Shown: one piece after another, positions 59,401 to 64,000 of the stretch
Numbering within the stretch: the first letter of the stretch is position 1
Layout of the letters: each line of letters begins with the position of its first letter
From: Undaria pinnatifida
Taxonomy: Eukaryota > Sar > Phaeophyceae > Laminariales > Alariaceae
Length of the DNA: 64,000 nt
NCBI GenBank assembly: GCA_012845835.1
Contig: JABAKD010000002.1
Coordinates: forward strand, 2,210,501 to 2,274,500
Direction: 5' to 3'
Translations under genes and position numbers: made by a program
Notes under the pieces: generated by a model
What the model was told of the DNA's origin: nothing
What the model saw: only the letters and a program-made list of their open reading frames with translations
Databases searched by the model: none

Positions 59401-61785
59401 TGATGATAACCCAGATGGAGCGTCGCTTCGAGGCAAAGGAATGCGATTGGCTGGAACGAGTGACTGCACTAGAAGCCGAGCGAGAGGGCCTTCGTGCGGA
59501 GGCCGTCGAGACAAGGGGACGTTTGAGGAGAGCCGAGTCCTCCTCGCCATCGGCGGTGGTGTTTGAGAGGCGAGTTCTCGTGCTGTTGGCCCCGCACCTT
59601 TGGTTTATGTGACCGCTTTATACGTGTACGCACGTTTTGTGGGCAGATTTTCCTAGGATGTGTATGCGATTTGTTTGCCAGCCGTAAAAGTGTTGAATGC
59701 GTGATATAGGTCGACGCTTATTTTGCGTGAGATCCGAAACTAAAACCTCAGTTGGTTGACTATGCGTCGGTGTCTGGTGTTATGCCTCTTTCATAATAAT
59801 GCGCTATTGCCAAACCCAGTCGTCATTTTGACCCGCAAAGCTCCTTAATTTTGGTGACGGTACAGCACTCCTCCACGAAAACGACTCGAGGGCCTCGATA
59901 AGCCGCTCGGTGAGGGGTCGTCACACGAATCGACGAAAAACTATCATTGTGAATTACGAATCGTCGGTTTGGTTGTTGCTGCTTTTGCTTTCCTCTTACC
60001 TTGTCAAGTTTTTCCAACCCGACTATTGCAACGAACCCCTCCATCGGTGGCCAATGATTGCGAATAAGCCAATCGATATTTGCTGCCCGTCGCCTTTCCG
60101 TGTCAGGCTTGGTACGCACAAAAGTCAGAGTGTCATACGCTACAGTTCTGCAGTTTATCTCGCTCATCCTCACCACCTCCTGGGCAGCATATGCTAATAT
60201 TTTGAACGACGCCGCACAATAGGATGGCAGTTGCGGCCGCCGGCCATCCTGAGATGAAACGGAACGAACGGGAAAAGTTACACGTGATTGAGGTTTGTAG
60301 GGCAGACCCAATATTTTAGTATGCCTTGTGTGTCCATTTTCACAAAACGGTTGCCCCAGGGGGGACTCAAAACGCCAACATTGTCGCGACGATACTGACG
60401 ATTTATCGCCACACACATTGCATGGGTCGTAGCGACCGAAAATAATTTACACCGACGATATTATAATCCTATGTTTGTCAATTCTCAGCATGCCCTGCCC
60501 AGAGGTGACGTTGACATCGATTTGTTCGCTCCGGCTCTGATGATCACATTCCCCCGAAGCTATAGATCGTTCACCTAGGCGGTTTGGGTGTAATACGCGC
60601 AACGAAAACGTCATCGGACAATACTGTGCTGGGGCTGTTCTCATCGGAGGTCATGGATAACTGCGTCAAGCGTGTGCAGTGATTGGCTCCCGCGTAGATA
60701 GCGTCCGCTAGAAAAGTGACCGAAGCACCAGAAAACATCCGCTGAGCACAATCTGACACGTGGACCCCTTGCTACGACAACGCGTACGCGCAACAAATCG
60801 TAGAACGAAACATGAGTAGATATGCCTAAAGCCTTTGCATTCCCAAGGGGTTTTTGACGAGCACGTCATTTAGTCGATGCTCTGCAGTGCTGGTTAATAT
60901 TTTACAGTGTACTGGGATCCCACACACTCGCGTTTTGGCGTCTACCGGAGCGATGGCCGCAATACAATCGAAGCTGCCCGCCCGATACACTGACACAAAC
61001 ACGCACGACGCACAAAACCACAAAAACAAACGAAATCGATCCGCCGAACAAAATCACAGGAAGCCGCAAAACATGGAACCGGACCCGCCCATTATACACT
61101 GGGAGAAACACGTACGGCGGCATGATGTAGTACACACCAACAAAATATGTACGACAAAACTATCGATCCGTCTAAAAAGAGCAGTCGATAACCCCAATCG
61201 CTCGGCAGGTATGAGGCGCACGCCGGCGTCCTCGAAGCGGAGAACGCTTACTTGCGCAACCAGAACGTCTCCCTTGAGCTCCGACTGCTCGACGTACTTC
61301 GACACTCAGCCGCAACCGCCACCGACGGCCACCAAAACTCAGCCGCCGGTTCCTGGGCCGCCGGCGACACGGGCTCTGCATCTCCCCCTCGCGCTGACGG
61401 CCATCCACGCTCTGCCGCTGGCCCGTGCGCCGCAAACCCACGCGTCGCGAGACAAACCACTGGCACCCGCGCTGTACTCGAATGCGGCCGACTCTCGACG
61501 GGTAGCCGTTCTCCCGACGCTCCAGAAGTGGGCGATGGTGTTGGCTCGCGGTCGACGGTCGCCACCGGGCCTAAGTTTAGGGTAGATGGAAGGGTGGCGT
61601 CTACTTGGAGGGTGGACGGAAAGGTGGCGTCTACGGCCGCTGTCGCAGCAGGGGGTTCGGCGATGCCGGGGCCACCGGTGTTGGCGGCGGCGTTGAAGGA
61701 CCTGCGGTCCCGGCTCAGGGAAGCGGAGCTGGAAGTGAAGGGGTTGAGGGCGGAGCGGTTGTCGGTGGAAAGATTGGATCGTCGG
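47443..61785 (+). CDS. Divergent kinesin-like motor protein, multi-exon gene model
   Basis: Proposed exons: 47443-47490, 47634-47784, 49358-50731, 50802-50926, 51907-52505, 56455-58906, 59415-59569 and 61209-61785. They sum to 5,481 nt (1,827 codons) with matching phases at every junction. Kinesin landmarks occur in the expected order: beta-1-like 'VRVFVTLM', 'AEIFEGVG', 'LLDGFNALVLTYGQACSGKS' (P-loop, near residues 88-95), 'VVALSAWEMTGNAVRDLL', 'LHLVDMQGGWE' (switch II, near 560), an 'INxSL..L' helix equivalent 'RAWNSFDAMLVGLAD', and 'LISGNARTWLVVSVGED' before a closing 'ALDVAHRATDI' helix. The motor region is about 765 residues instead of about 340 because of Ser/His/Asn/Gly-rich inserts. 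Switch I SSRSH is not recognisable. After the motor come a long Ser/Pro/Gly-rich tail and short coiled coils. Family assignment is strong; subfamily, motility and exact boundaries are uncertain. The 3' end is not fixed. Confidence 0.75.
47634..47784 (+). CDS. Kinesin-like gene, exon 2 (motor strands before the P-loop)
   Basis: Encodes about 50 residues from 'DQPPPLRVWPDG' to 'FGVSRVLPMDATPAEIFE'. This matches the kinesin 'F.FD.VF....tq.evF' segment. The donor GAAG|GTACTA leaves one nucleotide (G) that joins GC of the exon at 49358 to make the Gly of 'IFEGVGGP'. The acceptor AAAAAAGCAG has a poor pyrimidine tract, so the left boundary is less sure than the right. Confidence 0.6.
47785..49357 (+). 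other. Intron 2 of the kinesin-like gene
   Basis: Holds a B-family-like end near 48,190-48,275 ('ctcctcaagcc', 'cacctctaccgtagcg') and an imperfect GTTGGT/GTGGTT microsatellite (48,455-48,660). No other coding sequence was recognised. Confidence 0.5.
48455..48660 (+). repeat. Imperfect (GTTGGT/GTGGTT)n microsatellite
   Basis: About 200 bp almost free of A and C on the + strand, built from TTGGTG and TTGGTGG units and ending in a GTT run. It explains the long low-complexity ORFs on both strands here, which should not be taken as genes. Confidence 0.85.
49358..50731 (+). CDS. Kinesin-like gene, exon 3 (P-loop and large insertions)
   Basis: The acceptor 'gtttcccaacag' precedes the exon. It carries 'LDGFNALVLTYGQACSGKST', a Walker A motif replacing the usual GQTGSGKT, then 'GWLLKDILRALFDNA' (cf. 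kinesin 'GIIPRALEDLF') and 'VVALSAWEMTGNAVRDLLQP' (cf. 'SYLEIYNEKVRDLL'). Near the end, 'VKAPNLATALNLVEIARRRR' matches the alpha-3 region. Between these lie acidic, Ala-rich, Asn/Ser and (Ser-His)n tracts and a Gly run, all insertions relative to normal motors. The donor at 50732 (GTAAGG) is a proposal. Without it the frame stops at 50788-50790, just past a long G run. Confidence 0.7.
50802..50926 (+). CDS. Kinesin-like gene, exon 4 (switch II)
   Basis: Encodes 'GGVRFQGHVFFRVVIYN' and then 'STLHLVDMQGGWE', which is the kinesin beta-6/beta-7 region with switch II (usual 'LVDLAGSE'). The 3' donor GAG|GTAAGA is excellent and in phase 0. The left boundary is uncertain: the frame differs from exon 3 and the two overlap across a G-rich tract. 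Either a tiny 70-bp intron (50732-50801) or a one-base error in the G run would join them. The residues where SSRSH should be read VRFQGH. Confidence 0.65.
51907..52505 (+). CDS. Kinesin-like gene, exon 5 (end of the motor domain)
   Basis: Acceptor 'cctcctatcag'; donor CTCAG|GTTAGA leaves two nucleotides. It begins with Lys/Ala/Pro-rich sequence, then 'SRAWNSFDAMLVGLADAT', equivalent to the kinesin 'EAxxINxSLxALGxVI' helix. A Cys/Gly/Pro-rich insert follows, then 'LVEALRPLISGNARTWLVVS', which matches 'LTRLLxxSLGGNxKTxMIxxVSP'. The final 'AAWRALDVAHRATDIATTC' matches the closing alpha-6 'TLxFAxRAxxI'. The conserved 'PYRDSKLT' is not recognisable. Confidence 0.7.
53990..54705 (+). repeat. Tandem duplication of about 350 bp inside intron 5
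   Basis: Two diverged copies, about 53,990-54,325 and 54,370-54,705. Shared blocks in order include 'gtgtactcg', 'cgcaaat', 'acgtactgccg / cgtactactgccg', 'atcaaatcg', 'gggcctcttctt' and the end block 'gcgagcgtagcgggcggcg'. Confidence 0.7.
55411..55513. repeat. Short inverted-repeat (hairpin) element
   Basis: 'acggaggactatggcaatca' at the left and its near-complement ending 'catggtcctccgt' at the right form arms of about 23 bp with three mismatches around a spacer of about 57 bp. It could be a minimal MITE or a hairpin transcript source; no target duplication was checked. Confidence 0.55.
56455..58906 (+). CDS. Kinesin-like gene, exon 6 (long disordered tail)
   Basis: An 817-codon open stretch starting at acceptor CGCGCAG|G (restoring Arg, phase 2) with 'GVSLADLRLRSARDVLAGED' and ending at TTGCAG|GTGTGT in phase 0. 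It is Ser/Pro/Arg-rich, with a near-continuous poly-Gly segment (about 56,905-57,170), a perfect 15-residue tandem repeat 'STERNTRKYGITEAG' (near 58,695-58,790), and a C-terminal helix 'RSNAALLRVIREQEERRLQ'. The same DNA is also open for long stretches on the minus strand, which reflects composition rather than another gene. It is assigned to the kinesin-like gene because phases agree on both sides and no other start is evident. Confidence 0.6.
59415..59569 (+). CDS. Kinesin-like gene, exon 7 (coiled coil)
   Basis: Acceptor 'ataacccag' precedes 'MERRFEAKECDWLERVTALE' and then a further heptad-like helix rich in Glu, Arg and Leu. It continues the helix ending exon 6 in phase 0. The only end that fits the two-nucleotide phase required by the next exon is GAGAG|GCGAGT, a GC donor. 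An ordinary GT donor slightly upstream would break the phase. The 3' boundary is therefore tentative. Confidence 0.5.
60000..60416 (-). CDS. Possible antisense exon inside kinesin-like intron 7
   Basis: A minus-strand frame opens with a true ATG at 60416 and runs 197 codons to 59823. At 60000 it meets a very good donor, GACAAG|GTAAGA. The region before the donor looks protein-like ('INCRTVAYDTLTFVRTKPDT', 'NIDWLIRNHWPPMEGFVAIV'), with an internal acceptor-like CCCAG near 60,190. I do not recognise the family. It may be an exon of a nested antisense gene or a transposon remnant, or a chance ORF. Confidence 0.3.
61209..61785 (+). CDS. Kinesin-like gene, exon 8 (coiled coils and Thr/Ala/Ser-rich linker)
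   Basis: Acceptor CTCGGCAG precedes 'YEAHAGVLEAENAYLRNQNV' and 'LELRLLDVLRHS', a clear coiled coil. A Ser/Ala/Gly-rich linker follows and then a second helix 'LKDLRSRLREAELEVKGLRA' with 'LSVERLDRR'. It ends at CGTCGG|GTGAGC, a good donor in phase 0; if unspliced, the frame stops at 61813-61815, nine codons later. In the overlapping +1 frame there is a competing long ORF from 60854, which I regard as a shadow because it lacks helical periodicity. Confidence 0.5.
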
Positions 61786-62115
61786 GTGAGCTCTATTTTC
61801 TTTTCGCGACGCTAAATTGGATAATTTGTTTTTGCTCATAGCGCTCTCTTCTGTGCGCGTCAACAATGCCTTCTGTGCCGGTCTGTGCTGAGTGGTTGTG
61901 CTGTGTGGCCGCGGGAGCGTTATGCTACAGTAGGCCTCGAGGCAACGGGTGCCATGCTTCTTTCGTATGATCTTCTGTACGATGCGTACCGGTCTGCGTT
62001 GAGCGGTCGTGCTGTTAAACGCGGGACCGTTACGCTGCAGTAACCATGTCCTGCTGAGGAGGTCAGACAACTTATCGGTGGAAAAGCGGGACAGGGGGGT
62101 GGGTTCTCTCTTCTT
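61741..62115 (+). repeat. Diverged tandem duplication at the 3' end of the kinesin-like gene
   Basis: The end of exon 8 ('ttgtcggtggaaaga', then the donor) recurs at about 62,068 as 'ttatcggtggaaaag'. Intronic sequence 'ccggtctgtgctgagtggt' at 61,879 recurs as 'ccggtctgcgttgagcggt' at about 61,989. The second copy of the exon end has a frame reading 'LSVEKRDRGVGS' against 'LSVERLDRRVSS'. It could be a duplicated alternative exon or a decayed copy. Confidence 0.55.
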
Positions 62116-62671
62116 ACTGTTACGTTGCCTTTGCGGTATATTGCTTCGCTTTTGCTTACGATTTGAACAGCACGAAATGTTAAGACTGCCAAGGAACGGA
62201 GGACCCTCGCGCGAGTAACCCCTAGCCACTGAAAAAAAAGAAGGTGACTTCCCTTACCTTAGCCCGGGTCTACGATAGCGTGAGTCAAACCACTAGTGAG
62301 CTTCTAATGATATTGGATGATGCCTCCCCTTGGAGGAGCCCCGTCGGGTGCAATCATCCTGAATAGCGCGCGCCTCGCGCCAAACCCAGAGTACGTGCCA
62401 GTAATCCCGGGGTGTGTAACGTCGAACCGCTGGCCCCGATGACTTCGACCTCTGTTCGGAAATCTCTCAGTTCGCTACCCTGGTGGCGGAATTCTTCGAC
62501 GATAACGGTCGCTGAGACTTTTTTTGTACGTTTTTTTCTGCCTGTCAGTTGGTTTGCTTGTCACCCACCATATTTTTGAGATCAGAAACACGCGGTTAGG
62601 TCGCAGCTGAGCACGAGTAGTGGCGAGCTTTCCCCTCCCTCTGCCTCTTCTTTAATACAATTATTATAACA
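61786..62671. other. Sequence after the last recognised kinesin-like exon
   Basis: Includes the diverged duplication to about 62,115 and a family A remnant at about 62,203-62,272 ('ctcgcgcgagtaacc', 'cccttaccttagcccgggtc'). Could hold a terminal intron or 3' UTR. Confidence 0.35.
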
Positions 62672-63176
62672 GCGTCAGCTGTGAGTTATACAATTTTAGG
62701 CTCGATGCTCATTTTTGCAAGCTGCGTGACGCACCGGACGCCATCGTTTAGTGAGTGGTCATGAGTCAACACTCAATCAATAGCAATGATGGACAGTAAG
62801 CCTGCCAAGAACCATGACGATGACATAAACGTGTCAGGTGACGTGACAATTGTTTTTTTTACGCATTGACGAGTGCTAAGATAGATGGGTGCTACGATGC
62901 AGACGGAACTCCGCAACTAAAGAAGCTACCGAAAATATCGACATAGTTTAGATGTCGTTGTGTGTAGTGATGCTTACCGACGAAGGCCGTTGGATGGTTC
63001 ATCGGATTGCGCTTTCATGTTTTTCTCTAAGATTGTATTCGGGTGGACTCCTTAAGCGAGGGGTGGTAGAACAATCAGGTAAATAATAGTTCATGTGTAA
63101 CAACGAGCGGCCGGTGTGTCACGCAGCTTGCAAAAGACGAAGTCGACCCTAAATTTGTCGAACTCACAGCTGACGC
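62672..63176. mobile_element. Family D inverted-repeat element (about 505 bp)
   Basis: Left arm GCGTCAGCTGTGAG... (62,672-62,738) is the reverse complement of the right arm ending CTCACAGCTGACGC (63,110-63,176), including the inner block 'gtgacgcaccgg' against 'ccggtgtgtcacgc'. Arms are about 67 bp. The centre has no coding sequence. Confidence 0.65.
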
Positions 63177-63278
63177 ATTTAGAATAACGTTATGAAAACT
63201 GATGCGAATGTTCGTGGACGGAAATCACCCCTGTTGTCCAACTCCAAAAGATTCACACATCTTCGAATAGTAAAAACG

Positions 63279-63350
63279 AGCGGCCGGTGTATCACGCAGC
63301 TTGTAAGGATGAGTATCGACCCTTAAATTGATCGAAATCACAGCTGACGC
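63279..63350 (+). repeat. Extra copy of the family D right arm
   Basis: 'gagcggccggtgtatcacgc' ... 'tcacagctgacgcattt' parallels 63,104-63,180 in direct orientation about 173 bp away. Confidence 0.7.
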
Positions 63351-63430
63351 ATTTGAAACATGAAAAAGTAGATAGCTGCTACCTCCATTATAAAATGCGT
63401 GCAGCGGCCTCAAGCGTATTTCCTTTGCAG

Positions 63431-63574
63431 TGGAGGCTGATGCGTGGAAAAATATGAGTTTGAGGTTAACGCGGGTACAGAAACTAACTGGAGTGGAGGC
63501 GCGCTCTCCGCTTTCAGCTGCTGCTTACATGGTCCAAGTTGCTGGCGTACCTCGTATCGTGCGCTATTGGCTCG
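63431..63574 (+). CDS. Possible further exon near the right edge
   Basis: A strong acceptor 'tatttcctttgcag' is followed by a frame (codons from 63433) reading 'EADAWKNMSLRLTRVQKLTG' and on to 'VPRIVRYWLG', then a donor-like CTCG|GTGAGA. Its phase does not match the end of kinesin exon 8 directly, so an intermediate exon would be needed if it belongs to that gene. Unrecognised and weakly supported. Confidence 0.2.
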
Positions 63575-64000
63575 GTGAGAAGAATGGGTCCGCGGTTTGG
63601 CTCTGATCGACGACCTTCGCAACAATGGGAATCGTCATAGCCATCCAAGCGACTCCAATGGAGAAATATGATCGTCTGGGGGCTGATCCCGCACCTAGGA
63701 CTTGTTCAGCTCTAGCAACCCTAGGTTGAGTGAAGGTCGATGCTATGTACCTGTTCTTTTTCCCGTAAGGAACGACCACTGCGATGCGTTGTAAGATTAG
63801 TCCCGGGTTGGATAGCATCCAGTCCATCTGATGCCCCCTCACGCCCCGCCGAAGGGGAAGGAGATAATATAAGCCAAACATTTTTATGTCGTATATGGAA
63901 GAAACGTACGGAGCACCCGGATGTTGGAGGTGTCTCTATTGGGAGTAGGAACGGTGCTTCGTCTCGAAAATGATGCGTGGTCAATGGTCAGAAGACGGCA

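Noticed and set aside
60854-61585. 243-codon plus ORF overlapping kinesin-like exon 8
   Set aside because: It is in a different frame from the coiled-coil reading that fits phase and helix pattern; product is Pro/Thr/Arg-rich without features.

Overview
The window is eukaryotic nuclear DNA, most likely from a brown alga (Ectocarpus-like stramenopile). The strongest clue is an intact gene at 16.7-18.1 kb for a protein of tandem Cys/His repeats with the spacing C-x4-C-x16-C-x2-H-x12. That is the EsV-1-7 domain, known from the Ectocarpus regulator IMMEDIATE UPRIGHT and strongly expanded in brown algae. Long introns, homopolymer-rich coding exons and dense small transposons fit the same picture. 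No bacterial operons, CRISPR arrays, rRNA or complete tRNA were seen.

Genes. (1) 16,693-18,063 (+): EsV-1-7 repeat protein with 11 repeats. (2) 47,443 to about 61,785 (+): a large multi-exon gene for a divergent kinesin-like motor. I rebuilt eight exons whose splice phases agree and give one open frame of 1,827 codons. The P-loop falls near residue 88, as in ordinary kinesins, but switch II is near residue 560 because of low-complexity insertions, and the switch I SSRSH motif is missing. (3) About 34,853-33,073 (-): two or more exons of a highly charged alpha-helical (E/K/R/Q-rich) protein. (4) About 29,236-28,997 (-): an exon with one bulb-lectin-like repeat, followed by two decayed copies. 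(5) 40,531-39,677 (-): an open frame with a nine-residue Ser/Asp/Gly/Arg repeat, possibly an exon. (6) 60,416-60,000 (-): a possible exon antisense inside a kinesin intron.

The rest is mostly repeats. At 5.8-8.0 kb a miniature LTR element (88-89 bp terminal repeats, polypurine tract) is interrupted by a 1,695-bp fold-back element with about 545-bp inverted arms and an exact 9-bp target duplication. Relatives of the fold-back lie at 42.8-44.9 kb. Three families of small inverted-repeat elements (called A, B and C here) are scattered over 14-38 kb, with two nested insertions: A inside B at 22.4 kb and C inside C at 22.9 kb. A fourth family (D) carries a CTCACAGCTGACGC terminus and is clearest at 62.7-63.4 kb. 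There are also minisatellites (0.4-1.15, 2.5-2.8, 27-28, 29.9-30.6, 31.9-32.4, 36.7-37.3 kb) and microsatellites.

All exon boundaries are read by eye from GT/AG (one GC/AG) signals and phase consistency. None has transcript support here.
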